This document shows, in pieces, positions 45,076-55,000 of a DNA stretch of 64,000 bases. The notes under the pieces were generated by a model that saw nothing but the letters and a program-made list of their open reading frames with translations, was not told where the DNA came from and made no database searches. The position numbers and the translations under genes are program-made. The stretch is from Aquipseudomonas ullengensis (GTDB taxonomy: Bacteria > Pseudomonadota > Gammaproteobacteria > Pseudomonadales > Pseudomonadaceae): assembly GCF_014174475.1 (NCBI RefSeq), contig NZ_JACJUD010000006.1, forward strand, positions 124,001 to 188,000, given 5' to 3'. Position 1 is the stretch's first letter. The number at the start of each line of letters is the position of its first letter.

Positions 45076-45696
45076 ATGGCACAGAAACGGCGGAAGCTGG
45101 GTAAGAACAATCAAGGCGGGCGGCATACACCGACCGCCCAGGATTTACTTAACCGACCCGCCTTTATGGGCGCACTTGAGGTCGAGAAGAGAGTTTCAGC
45201 CGGAGAAAGCTACTACGAAGCCCGCGAAGAAATTGCCCAAAATCTCAAAATCAGCACACGCACCCTTGAACGCAACAAGCTAGCAGGGCAAGCCTTTAGC
45301 GCAATGGGTCAGCCGATGGCATCCTGGCAGACCATTGCCCATGCTTTGCCAGGGGAAACAAATCCGTTGTGGCATTCACAGGCTTACGGGAAAACATCAG
45401 CAATTGCCCCCCGCCCTGTTAGCCCTTCCACAGTGACCGGCACTGATATTCAGCTCCTGAAACATCTCAAAGAGATTTTCGACGAGACGGGCGCACTCAA
45501 GATGCCCAGCGCTGATCTTGTTGCTGCACTGCTCGCCAAGGCAAATTCCCCTTGGAACACCTGCGGCAAATCCAGCAAACCCATGACCGGCAAGCTACTG
45601 GCGAACAAACTGACGAAGTTCAGAATCAGACCAAGATATAGCAGCTACTGCCGCGCCCACTTTCATGCTGCATTTAATCGCCATCTCTCTCAATGA
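45076..45696 (+). CDS. Hypothetical protein with C-terminal DUF3631-like segment
   Basis: A 206-residue protein starting 7 bases after the integrase stop. Residues about 50-75 look like a helix-turn-helix (YYEAREEIAQNLKISTRTLERNKLAG). Residues about 128-190 (IQLLKHLKEIFDETGALKMPSADLVAALLAKANSPW, then GKLLANKLTKFRIRPR) resemble the C-terminal part of DUF3631 proteins, normally fused to a helicase/ATPase domain, but here detached. Function unknown; perhaps a DNA-binding accessory of the island's replication module. Confidence 0.6.
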   Translation: MAQKRRKLGKNNQGGRHTPTAQDLLNRPAFMGALEVEKRVSAGESYYEAREEIAQNLKISTRTLERNKLAGQAFSAMGQPMASWQTIAHALPGETNPLWHSQAYGKTSAIAPRPVSPSTVTGTDIQLLKHLKEIFDETGALKMPSADLVAALLAKANSPWNTCGKSSKPMTGKLLANKLTKFRIRPRYSSYCRAHFHAAFNRHLSQ

Positions 45697-45858
45697 AGCA
45701 TCACAACTCGGATATTTGACCGACACTACCTGCCTGTAAACCCCGAGCTAGAGCGCGCGACAATAGCTAATAGCAACGCTTAATTCCTGTCGTGGTCACT
45801 CGACATCTAACCGTTTCCAATGAATGCCATGTCAACACAGCCCTAGGAGGCGACTGTC

Positions 45859-46101
45859 ATGGCCTACGCGACCAAGCTGAACCACCCTGAAATTGCCCAC
45901 GAGGCGCCGCAGCAGTTCATCAAGCTGTCGGCAGTCAAAGAGCTCACCACGCTTTCCACTTCCGAGATTTACCGCCGTATAGCCACCGGTAACTTCCCCA
46001 AGCAAGTAATGCTAGGCCCTAAGTCGTCTGTTTGGGTCATGTTGGAAATATTCGAGTGGCAGCGTGCCCAAATTGAAGCTCGGGAGGGGCAGAAAAAATG
46101 A
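45859..46101 (+). CDS. AlpA family regulator/excisionase
   Basis: An 80-residue MerR-like winged-helix protein: FIKLSAVKELTTLSTSEIYRRIATGNFPKQVMLGPKSSVWVMLEIFEWQ is the AlpA signature. AlpA proteins activate integrase or act as excisionases in P4-like elements and satellites. AGGAGG lies upstream of the ATG at 45859, and the stop overlaps the following start (ATGA). Confidence 0.92.
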   Translation: MAYATKLNHPEIAHEAPQQFIKLSAVKELTTLSTSEIYRRIATGNFPKQVMLGPKSSVWVMLEIFEWQRAQIEAREGQKK

Positions 46102-47750
46102 GCCTCCATACACGAAAAAGCCCGGGGACACCCGGGCTCAATCGAAACAGCACTGACGACCTTAATCCTAGCATGAACGACCCGCTCGGAATCGTGCTGA
46201 GCCGCCTTGGGAGCTGGCGCCAATCCGGCGAGCGCTACACCGCGAAATGCCCTGCACACGATGACCAACAGCCCTCGCTGAGCTTGTCGCTCGGTAATGA
46301 CGGGCGCGCACTGATTCATTGTCACGCAGGCTGCCAGACCAATGACGTGCTCGCGGCGATAGGGCTAGAGACACGCGATTTATTCGCCTCTGCCCTGGAT
46401 GACAAACAGCGCCGGCAATACCACCGCAAAACCTTAGAGAAGGAGCATCTTTTCGAGCGAATGGTCATCGAGGGCGCGTGCGCCGCATCGTCTTGTGACG
46501 AAGAGCTGAGTGAAGAAGATTCTTCGCGGTACGCATTGGCGCAGGAGCGAATTATTAGTCTCAACCGGCAGCTCGCGGAACTGGATAAAAAGGAGCACCC
46601 CAACATGCCCCCTGTGTCGTCGCTATGGCGTGCTGAGCTGATCTCTGCCGCTTCTATTGTGCCGATACCGATCCTTTGGCTGTGGCCAAGCTGGATTGCT
46701 CGAGGGAAATTGACAGTACTGGCCGGTGCGGGCGGCAGCGGGAAATCCACTTTGGCTATCACTTTTGCTGCAATCGTCACGCGCGGCGGACGCTGGCCAG
46801 ATGACACCTCTTGCAACGCTCCCGGTAATGTCCTGATCTGGTCATCCGAGGACGACCCGGCAGACACTTTGATCCCGCGCCTGAAAGCTGCAGGAGCCGA
46901 TCTTGAGCGTGTGCGCATTATCAAGGGCCGCTTCAACGATTTGGGCGGACACGAGGCTTTCGACCCTGCTACCGATATCGATCTGCTGTATCAGGAGATG
47001 GACTCGACTGGTGGCGCTGCTCTGCTGGTGATTGATCCAGTGGTCTGCGCTGTAAAAGGGGACATGCACCGTGCTAATGACGTTCGGCGATCTCTGCAAC
47101 CCTTGGTGGATTTCGCCGAGGCTCATCAGTGTGCCGTGCTGGGCATCAGTCACTTCAGCAAGAACACTACTGGATCGCTGCCGGCTGACCGAGTGCTCGG
47201 AAGCCAAGCCTTTAGCGCTTTCGCACGCACCGTGCTGGTAGCAGCCAAGCCGGAAGACTCGGATGGCCGCATCCTGGCACGCGCCAAGTCCAACATTAGT
47301 GATGACCAAGGAGGCATTAGCTATCAGATCGAACTCTGCACCATCGATGCAGGAATAGAAGCTGTCCGTGTGGTGTGGGGCGAGCACATCGAAGGTAGTG
47401 CGCGGGAAATCCTGGCCAGTGTTGAGGGATTTGCAGGCGAGGAGCCTAGCGCTCAGAAAGACGCTGAGCAGTTCCTTGTCAGCCTGCTTTCTGCTGGCCC
47501 GGTTCCTGTGGAACAAATTAAGGCTTATGCCAAGAGCGCAGGACATGCTTGGAGAACTGTCGAGCGGGCCAAGAAAAAACTTGGAGCCGAGGCGTACAAG
47601 CAGGGCAAAGGTTCATGGTTTTGGCGACTCGGAATAGAAGAACGCCAAACAACCCCGAAGGCCGCCACAAAAAATAGTGACGGTCTTCAGGCAGGAATGA
47701 CGGCCTTCGGGTCTAACACTTTCGATGAGTCGGACTCGGAGGCCTTCTGA
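46098..47750 (+). CDS. Replication protein: primase-type zinc ribbon plus RepA-like AAA ATPase
   Basis: A 550-residue protein. Near the N-terminus a primase-like zinc ribbon (CPAHDDQQPS, then IHCHAGC), followed by a linker, then a RecA/AAA_25 ATPase with Walker A AGAGGSGKST and Walker B ALLVIDPVV, and a C-terminal winged-helix-like end (AEQFLVSLLSAGPVPVEQIKAYAKSAGHAWRTVERAKKKL). No primase catalytic domain is evident, so it is probably the island's replicative helicase/initiator. The coupled ATG at 46098 is one start; an ATG at 46173 (MNDPLGIVLSRL), after an internal hairpin, is the better match to family starts. Confidence 0.82.
   Translation: MSLHTRKSPGTPGLNRNSTDDLNPSMNDPLGIVLSRLGSWRQSGERYTAKCPAHDDQQPSLSLSLGNDGRALIHCHAGCQTNDVLAAIGLETRDLFASALDDKQRRQYHRKTLEKEHLFERMVIEGACAASSCDEELSEEDSSRYALAQERIISLNRQLAELDKKEHPNMPPVSSLWRAELISAASIVPIPILWLWPSWIARGKLTVLAGAGGSGKSTLAITFAAIVTRGGRWPDDTSCNAPGNVLIWSSEDDPADTLIPRLKAAGADLERVRIIKGRFNDLGGHEAFDPATDIDLLYQEMDSTGGAALLVIDPVVCAVKGDMHRANDVRRSLQPLVDFAEAHQCAVLGISHFSKNTTGSLPADRVLGSQAFSAFARTVLVAAKPEDSDGRILARAKSNISDDQGGISYQIELCTIDAGIEAVRVVWGEHIEGSAREILASVEGFAGEEPSAQKDAEQFLVSLLSAGPVPVEQIKAYAKSAGHAWRTVERAKKKLGAEAYKQGKGSWFWRLGIEERQTTPKAATKNSDGLQAGMTAFGSNTFDESDSEAF
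46119..46138 (-). terminator. Hairpin with minus-strand T-run in the 5' part of the rep gene
   Basis: AGCCCGGG-GACA-CCCGGGCT is a perfect 8-bp stem. On the minus strand it is followed by TTTTTCG, as in a rho-independent terminator against antisense transcription; on the plus strand no T-run follows. It sits between the two possible starts of the rep gene. Confidence 0.6.
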
Positions 47751-48088
47751 TGACTGCCCTCGACTACCTCACCGCTCAAGGATTTTCTGCTTGCCTTGCA
47801 GGGGAGCGGTTGATGGTTTCACCTGCCAGCCAACTGACCGAGGACGTGCGCGAATACATCAAGACCCACCGGCTAGAGCTAATTTTGGATTTGGCAGCAA
47901 ATGATCCACCGCCTCTGGCTTGGGTATGGCTGGAAAATGTAGCTAGTCTGCTTGGATGCTCAGCGGACTACCTGCTGACACAAGGTTCCATAGATCGGTA
48001 CGACATGAGCGAGCTATATGAGGTTTCACCACACTTGGCAGCTGACCTGGTTGCCAGCGATCCTCAATGGCAAAAGCCGCATCAGTAG
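47750..48088 (+). CDS. Small protein with TubC-docking-like N-terminus
   Basis: A 112-residue protein whose start overlaps the rep stop (TGATG). The N-terminal 55 residues (LDYLTAQGFSACLAGERLMVSP, then VREYIKTHRLELILDLAA) resemble the short TubC-type docking fold often detected in small proteins beside island replication genes. The C-terminal half is unrecognised. Role unknown, perhaps a partner of the replication protein. Confidence 0.6.
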   Translation: MTALDYLTAQGFSACLAGERLMVSPASQLTEDVREYIKTHRLELILDLAANDPPPLAWVWLENVASLLGCSADYLLTQGSIDRYDMSELYEVSPHLAADLVASDPQWQKPHQ

Positions 48089-48112
48089 CCGAAGAAAACC
48101 CAAGCCGCGCCA

Positions 48113-48301
48113 ATGGACTATGCCCCTGGGCATATCCACCACAGCGCCGCCACTGCAGCACCCGAGTGGATTGCAGCCCGTGATGGATTCCATGCCCATG
48201 CTTTAGGGCATTGCCCGAACTGCTATCCACCAGCCGAGTGCTATTGCCCAGTCGGCACAGAATTACGGGCTAGATACATGGGCGAACAGCCAATGAGATA
48301 G
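48113..48301 (+). CDS. Small Cys-rich hypothetical protein
   Basis: A 62-residue frame starting MDYAPGHIHHSAATAAPEWIA with a C-terminal CPNCYPPAECYCP cluster that could bind zinc. It is 24 bases after the previous gene, in the same direction, without a clear SD sequence. Codon use is compatible with coding, but evidence is limited to composition and position. Confidence 0.45.
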   Translation: MDYAPGHIHHSAATAAPEWIAARDGFHAHALGHCPNCYPPAECYCPVGTELRARYMGEQPMR

Positions 48302-48381
48302 GCATGGCAGCCTATGTCCATCGGTAGTTGGCGACAGGCAACTAACGGCCAAAAGAAAACTATTCCGCAGTGATTTAGCAG

Positions 48382-48395
48382 GCCTCAATTGAGGC
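48382..48395. other. 14-bp palindrome at the hsdM breakpoint
   Basis: GCCTCAATTGAGGC is a perfect palindrome overlapping the first in-frame TTG of the hsdM reading frame. It may mark the recombination or deletion junction that removed the hsdM 5' end, or be a chance site. Confidence 0.4.
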
Positions 48396-50818
48396 TTGGA
48401 GGTGTCTACGGAATCTGGGGCTATTCACACTTCAGGTCCAACCTGGGCTACTTCATCGCCCACAAGCACCTGTTCTCGACATGGCTGGATCAAACCAGTG
48501 ACTTTGATGTCGCTGACGTGCGTGAAGCCCTGTCGGCCTTCAGCCGCCTGATACATCCTAACCACAAGCGCCTGTTCGAGGGCATCTTCAAGACCCTAGA
48601 AACCGGTCTGAGCAAGCTGGGCGACACGGCTGCGAAACAGACCAAGTCGATTAGCGAGCTCCTCCAGCTGATCAAAGACATCCCCATGGATGGCAAGCAG
48701 AGCTACGACGTGCTCGGCTTCATCTACGAATACCTCATTGGCATGTTCGCCGCCAATGCAGGCAAGAAGGCGGGCGAGTTTTACACTCCGCACGAGGTGT
48801 CAGTGCTGATGTCTGAGGTCATCGCGCACCACCTGAAAGACCGCGAGACCATCCAGATCTACGACTCCACTAGTGGCTCGGGCTCTCTGTTGCTCAACAT
48901 CGGGCAGGCCATCGCCAAGCACATGGACGACAACGACAGCATCAAGTACTACGCTCAAGAGCTGAAGGAGAACACCTACAACCTCACGCGCATGAACCTG
49001 GTCATGCGCGGCATCCTCCCGGGCAACATCGTCACGCGTAATGCCGACACGCTGGAAGACGACTGGCCGTATTTCGACGAACAAGACCCGGTCAACAGTT
49101 ACAACCCGCTGTACTTGGATGCGGTGGTGTCGAACCCGCCTTACTCGCAGAAATGGGACCCGCAGCACAAGGACGCTGACCCGCGCTACGCCCGCTTTGG
49201 CGTGGCCCCCAAGTCCAAGGCCGACTACGCCTTCCTACTGCACGACCTGTACCACCTGAAGCCCAACGGCATCATGGCCATCGTCCTGCCACATGGCGTT
49301 CTGTTCCGGGGCGGTGAAGAAGGCGTCATCCGCAAGCAGCTGATCGAGAACGACCACCTCGAAACCATCATCGGCTTGCCGTCCAACATCTTCTTCGGCA
49401 CCGGTATCCCGACCGTAATCCTCATGCTCAGGCAAAAGCGCGAAGGCAGCGATGTGCTGTTCGTGGACGCCTCCAAGGGCTTCGCCAAAGAGGGCAAGAA
49501 CAACAAGCTCCGCGCTTGCGACATCAAGAAGATCACCGATGTCGTGATCGCCCGCGCCACCATGCCCGGCTTCAGCCGCCTGGTGCCCAAGACCGAGCTG
49601 CAAGGCGAAGCCAACGATTACAACCTCAACATTCCGCGGTACGTGGACTCGTCTGAACCTCCCGAGAGTTGGGACCTGTATGCCTCGATGTTCGGCGGCA
49701 TCCCGCTGAGCGAACTGGATGCGCTGGCTGACTACTGGAAGGCCTTCCCCAACCTGCGCGCAGCCTTGTTCACCTTGGACGGCACGCCTTACGCCCAGCC
49801 GAAAGCGGGTGACTTGGCTGAGGCCGTGCGCCAGCACCCTGAGGTGGCGAAGTTCAATGATGCCTTCGCCCGCGCGTTCGACGGCTTCAAGCCCTGGCTG
49901 CACAGCGAGCTGATCGGCAAGATGCTCACGCTACAGGTCCCTCGCCAGGCGGCGCTGATCTGTGAAGAGCTGTTTGCCCGATTGGCCAAGGTCGGCGCGG
50001 TGCCCCTCATCGATAAGTACCAGGCTTATCAGGTCCTCGATGACCACTGGCAGCCCATCGCTGTGGATTTTGAAATCCTGCAGACCGAGGGCGTTGATGC
50101 AACGCGCGTGGTCGACCCGAACTATGTCGTCAAGAAGAAGGACGGCAAGGACGTGGAAGTACAGGAAGGCTGGAAAGGCCGCATCTTGCCCTTTGACCTG
50201 GTGCAGTTAGCTCACCACAGGAAGGAGCTGGACGCCCTCCGTAAGAAGGAGGACGAACTGGCTGATGTGGTCACTCAGCTGAACGAACTGCTCGACAGTT
50301 TCAGCGAAGAAGACAAGGCCAAAGACACGTTCAACGAAGCCGGCGACAAGTTCGTCGCGGCAGCCGTGGCTAAGGAAGCCAAGGAGTTGGCGGCTGAGGC
50401 TAAAGTCGCGGGAGCCTTTGGCTCCGACCCTTACGAGGCCAAGATCATCCAAGCAGCCAAAGTGCTGGCCAACGAGAAGTCGCTGAAAGCTGCCATCAAG
50501 AAGGACGCCGCTGCGCTGCACCTGAAGACCAAAGCCACCATTGAGGCGCTGAGCGACGAGCAGGTACACGCCCTGCTCGAACGCAAGTGGCTCGCACCTC
50601 TGGTGGACGAGCTGCATCGCTTACCTGACCTGGTGACATCCAGCCTCATCGCTAAGCTGCAAGCTTTGGTTGAGAAATACCGGATCACCTATGCCGACAA
50701 CGCCCGGCAAATCCAGCAAGCCGAGAAAGCTCTGGTGAGCATGCTCGGAGAAATGGATGGAGGCGAATTTGACCTCAAGGCCATTGAGGAACTGAAGACT
50801 TTGCTGGCAGGGGACTGA
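48389..50818 (+). CDS. hsdM: Type I R-M methyltransferase subunit HsdM, 5'-truncated
   Basis: Adenine methyltransferase subunit. Homology is clear from NLGYFIAHKHLFSTWLD onward: AGKKAGEFYTPHEV, AdoMet motif STSGSGSLLLNIG (a Pro usual before TSGSG is Ser here), catalytic NPPY in DAVVSNPPYSQKWD, and a long helical C-terminus. From memory, relatives carry roughly 100 or more extra N-terminal residues. Here no ATG or credible upstream coding sequence exists: the frame opens with TTG at 48389 and the first in-frame ATG is near 48686, inside conserved sequence. The enzyme is probably missing its N-terminal domain and may be inactive, unless the TTG (AGG 6 bases upstream) serves as start. hsdS follows 1 base after the stop. 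Confidence 0.85.
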   Translation: MRLGGVYGIWGYSHFRSNLGYFIAHKHLFSTWLDQTSDFDVADVREALSAFSRLIHPNHKRLFEGIFKTLETGLSKLGDTAAKQTKSISELLQLIKDIPMDGKQSYDVLGFIYEYLIGMFAANAGKKAGEFYTPHEVSVLMSEVIAHHLKDRETIQIYDSTSGSGSLLLNIGQAIAKHMDDNDSIKYYAQELKENTYNLTRMNLVMRGILPGNIVTRNADTLEDDWPYFDEQDPVNSYNPLYLDAVVSNPPYSQKWDPQHKDADPRYARFGVAPKSKADYAFLLHDLYHLKPNGIMAIVLPHGVLFRGGEEGVIRKQLIENDHLETIIGLPSNIFFGTGIPTVILMLRQKREGSDVLFVDASKGFAKEGKNNKLRACDIKKITDVVIARATMPGFSRLVPKTELQGEANDYNLNIPRYVDSSEPPESWDLYASMFGGIPLSELDALADYWKAFPNLRAALFTLDGTPYAQPKAGDLAEAVRQHPEVAKFNDAFARAFDGFKPWLHSELIGKMLTLQVPRQAALICEELFARLAKVGAVPLIDKYQAYQVLDDHWQPIAVDFEILQTEGVDATRVVDPNYVVKKKDGKDVEVQEGWKGRILPFDLVQLAHHRKELDALRKKEDELADVVTQLNELLDSFSEEDKAKDTFNEAGDKFVAAAVAKEAKELAAEAKVAGAFGSDPYEAKIIQAAKVLANEKSLKAAIKKDAAALHLKTKATIEALSDEQVHALLERKWLAPLVDELHRLPDLVTSSLIAKLQALVEKYRITYADNARQIQQAEKALVSMLGEMDGGEFDLKAIEELKTLLAGD

Positions 50819-50819
50819 T

Positions 50820-52055
50820 ATGACCGGTCAGACCGCAGGCAGCGTGCCGAGGATTCGTTTCAAGGGGTTTGATGCAGCGTGGGAGCCGAAGAAGCTGGGG
50901 CAGATATACACGGAACGAAACGAACGCGGCAATGATTCCCTGCCGATCTTGTCAGTCTCCATTCACAGCGGGATCTCCAATGGCGAACTGAGTACCGAGA
51001 CTCTCGGAAAGAAGGTGCGCAGAAGCGAAGACAAGTCGCTGTACAAGCACGTTCACTCGGGTGATCTCGTATTGAACATGATGCGCGCGTGGCAGGGGGC
51101 CCTTGGCGTCGCACAAATTGAGGGGATGGTCAGCCCTGCCTATCTCACGGCAGCCCCAGATGACACTGTCTACCCGTTGTTCATGGACTGCGGTTTGAGG
51201 CGCCCTCAAGTTGTGGCCCAAATGAACAAGCTGTCTTATGGCGTCACGGACTTCAGAAAACGGCTGTACTGGGATTCATTTGTTCGCGTTAAATTCGATG
51301 CCCCTTCTGTTTCAGAGCAACAGAGAATCACCTCATACTTCTCGGAACTCAGCTCACTGATTTCTTTACACCAGTGTAAGTATCACAAGCTCGTGGCACT
51401 AAAGAAGGCAATGCTCCAGAGGATGTTTCCGCGTGCTGATGCTGCGATACCGGAACTGCGCTTCAAGGGATTCTCAGACGATTGGGTGATTGAGCGTTTG
51501 GGCCAAATCGGAAGAACGCAGTCAGGGATTGGTTTTCCTGAGGCTGAACAGGGCGGTAAGGTCGGCACTCCATTCTTCAAAATTTCAGACATGAGCCTCC
51601 TCGGAAACGAGAATGAGATGCTCGTCGCCAACAACTATGTCAGTGACGTTCAGTTGCGTCGAAGGAGATGGGTACCAATAGGCGATGTTCCTGCCGTGAT
51701 ATTTGCCAAGGTTGGGGCTGCGCTCATGCTAAATCGCAAGAGAATGGTTAGGGCTCCCTTTCTGATCGATAACAATGCAATGGCATACATCTTTGATTCC
51801 ACTTGGGATGAAGATTTTGGCAAGGCATTGTTCGATACGATTTATCTTCCAAAATACGCTCAGGTCGGCGCGCTTCCTTCGTACAACGGGTCCGACATTG
51901 AGGGCATAACCGTTCATAGGCCGAAATACAAGCAGGAACAGGAGAAGATTGGTGCCTATTTCAAGCAGCTGGATGCCCTGGTTTCCAAACATGCGACCCA
52001 GCTCCAGAAACTCAAGCAGATCGAATCCGCTTTTATGGAAGAAATGTTCGCCTGA
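50820..52055 (+). CDS. hsdS: Type I R-M specificity subunit HsdS
   Basis: A 411-residue specificity subunit with two half-repeats: each opens with a PxxRFKGF/W-type segment (PRIRFKGFDAAWEPKKLGQI; PELRFKGFSDDWVIERLGQI), has a target recognition domain, then a conserved coiled-coil spacer (SEQQRITSYFSELSSLISLHQCKYHKL; QEQEKIGAYFKQLDALVSKHATQL). Recognises the two parts of a bipartite DNA site; the site cannot be predicted. The TRDs are less GC-rich than the flanking subunits, as usual for exchanged TRDs. Confidence 0.93.
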   Translation: MTGQTAGSVPRIRFKGFDAAWEPKKLGQIYTERNERGNDSLPILSVSIHSGISNGELSTETLGKKVRRSEDKSLYKHVHSGDLVLNMMRAWQGALGVAQIEGMVSPAYLTAAPDDTVYPLFMDCGLRRPQVVAQMNKLSYGVTDFRKRLYWDSFVRVKFDAPSVSEQQRITSYFSELSSLISLHQCKYHKLVALKKAMLQRMFPRADAAIPELRFKGFSDDWVIERLGQIGRTQSGIGFPEAEQGGKVGTPFFKISDMSLLGNENEMLVANNYVSDVQLRRRRWVPIGDVPAVIFAKVGAALMLNRKRMVRAPFLIDNNAMAYIFDSTWDEDFGKALFDTIYLPKYAQVGALPSYNGSDIEGITVHRPKYKQEQEKIGAYFKQLDALVSKHATQLQKLKQIESAFMEEMFA

Positions 52056-52072
52056 TTTTGTGGCCATCACTC

Positions 52073-55000
52073 ATGACTAACTTTGCCAAAGAGTCCGACT
52101 TCGAAGCGGCTGTCATCCGCGAGCTGCGTCAGCGCGGCTGGGGTGAGCTGGAGGTCATCAAGTGCCCCAGCGAGGCGGACCTGCTGGCGAACTGGAAGCA
52201 GATCCTCTTCGAGAACAACCGCGCTAAGGACCGACTCAACGAGGTGCAGCTAACCGACAGCGAGATGCAGCAGGTGATGGAGCAGATCGTCGCCCTGCGC
52301 ACGCCGCTGAAGCTCAACGGTTTCATCAACGGCAAGACTGTGGCCATCACACGGGACAACCCGGCCGACACGTTGCACTTCGGCAAAGAGGTGAGCCTGA
52401 AGGTCTATGATCGGCACGAGATTGCCGCCGGGCAAAGCCGCTACCAGATCGCTCAGCAGCCGCGCTACGCCCGCGCCTCTGAACTGCAGCATGACCGTCG
52501 AGGGGATCTGCTGCTGCTCATCAACGGCATGCCGGTGATCCACATCGAGCTCAAGAAGAGCGGTGTGCCGGTCAGCCAGGCCTATAACCAGACCCAGAAA
52601 TACGCACGTGAGGGCGTGTTCACCGGGCTGTTCTCGCTGGTGCAGATCTTTGTGGCTATGGAGCCCCAAGAGGCGCTGTACTTTGCCAACCCCGGGCCGG
52701 ACGGCAAGTTCAACAAGGACTACGCCTTCCACTGGGCTGACTTCAACAGCGAGCCCATCAACGACTGGAAGAGCTTCACCTCCAGCCTGCTGTCTATCCC
52801 GATGGCGCACCAGTTGATTGGCTTCTACACCGTGGCCGACGAGGCCGACGGTGTGCTGAAGGTGATGCGCAGCTACCAGTACTACGCCGCACACGCCATT
52901 TCGGACAAGGTGGCCCAAACCGACTGGAAGAACCCGAACCGCCTGGGCGGCTACATCTGGCACACCACAGGCTCGGGCAAGACCATGACAAGCTTCAAGT
53001 CGGCCCAGCTCATCGCCAACTCCAGGGACGCTGACAAAGTGGTGTTCCTGCTGGACCGGGTCGAACTGGGCACGCAGACGCTGAAGGCCTACCGAGACTT
53101 TGCCGGTGACAGCAACCAGGTGCAGGCCACCGAGAACACCGGCGTGCTCGTCAAGACGCTGAAGAGTACCGCGCCCGCAGACACCCTGATCGTCACGTCC
53201 ATCCAGAAGATGAGCCGGATCACGGGCGACGCCGATGGCTTGAAGGCACACGACCTGGAGACCATGCGCGGCAAGCGCATCGTGTTCATCGTGGATGAGT
53301 GCCACCGCTCCACCTTCGGCGACATGCTGGCCAACATCAAGGCGAGCTTCTCGGGCGCTGTGTTCTTTGGCTTCAGCGGCACGCCCATCCACAAGGAGAA
53401 CGTTCGCAAGGACAACACCACGACGGATGTCTTTGGGGACGAACTGCACCGCTACAGCATTGCCGACGGCATCCGCGACAAGAACGTTCTTGGCTTCGAT
53501 CCCTACCAAGTCCTGACCTACCGCGACCGCGACCTGCGGCAGGCGGTAGCGCTGGACAGGGCCAAGGCGGCGACCGTGGCCGAGGCGCTGGCGGACGCAG
53601 CCAAGAAGAAGGTCTTCAACCGGTACATGAAAGACGTGCCGATGGCAGGCTACCGTGATGCGGCTGGCGAGTACCAGCGCGGCATTGAAGACTACCTGCC
53701 GAACGCCCAGTATGAGCGCGACGAGCACCACCGCGCGGTGCTGAAGGACATCGCCGACAACTGGGAGGTACTGAGCCAGGCCGGCAAGTTCCACGCCATC
53801 TTTGCCACCAGCAGCATCACCGAGGCGATCACCTACTACCGCCTCATGAAGGCGCAGTGCCCCACGCTGAAGATCACGGCGCTGTTCGATCCGCACATCA
53901 GCGACGAAGACGGCGGTAGTACCGATTCAGCCTTCAAGGCAGCCGGGCTGGAAGAGATCATCAAGGACTACAACGCCGCCTATGGGCAGAAGTTCGACAT
54001 GGGAACCCATGCGAACTTCAAGAAGGACCTGGCCACACGTCTGGCCCACAAGGCACCCTACATCCGGGTAGAGGCCGAGCCGGAGAAGCGGCTGGATTTG
54101 CTGATCGTGGTGAACCAGATGCTGACCGGCTTCGACTCGAAGTGGGTCAACACGCTGTACTGCGACAAGCTGCTGGATTACGAGAACATCATCCAGGCGT
54201 TCTCACGCACCAACCGGCTATTCGGGCCGGACAAGCCATTTGGCACGATCCGCTACTACCGCAAGCCGCACACGATGAAGCGCAACGTGGATGCGGCGGT
54301 GAAGCTGTACTCTGGCGACAAGCCCATCGGCCTCTTTGCCGACCAGCTGCCCCGTAACCTAGAGCGCTTGAACGACTGCTTCACCGAGATCAGCGCTATC
54401 TTCAGCGCGGCGGGCATCACCGACTTTGCCAAGTTGCCAGACGACTTGGCGGCGCGGGCGGTCTTCGCGAAACAGTTCAACCGGTTCAGCGCCATCCTGG
54501 AGGCAGCCAAGATTCAGGGTTTCACTTGGGACCAGTCGGTCTACGAGTTCGATACCGAACCCAAGCAGTCGATTGCGGTGGTCATCACGAAGCTGCAGTA
54601 CCTGACGCTGCTGCAGCGCTACAAGGAATTGGGGGCGGGCGGCGGCGGTGCCGGCGAGACCATCCCGTTCGACATCGACAGCCACATCACCGAAATCGAC
54701 ACCGGCAAGATCGACGCCGACTACATGAACTCGCGCTTTGCCAAGTACCTCAAGGAATTGCAGAGCGGAGATGGGCCATCCAAAGAGGTGACCTTGGCCG
54801 AACTGCATCGGTCGTTCACTTCGCTCTCGCAGGAGGACCAGAAGTTAGCCGAGATCTTCTTGCACGACATCCAGCGCGGCGATGTGCAGATTGATCCCGC
54901 TCGGACCTTCCGCGACTATCTGACGGATTACAAGACGGCCGCAAAAGATAAAGAAGTAGCGGCTATCGTTTTAGCTTTGGGGGTGCATGCAGCGAAGCTG

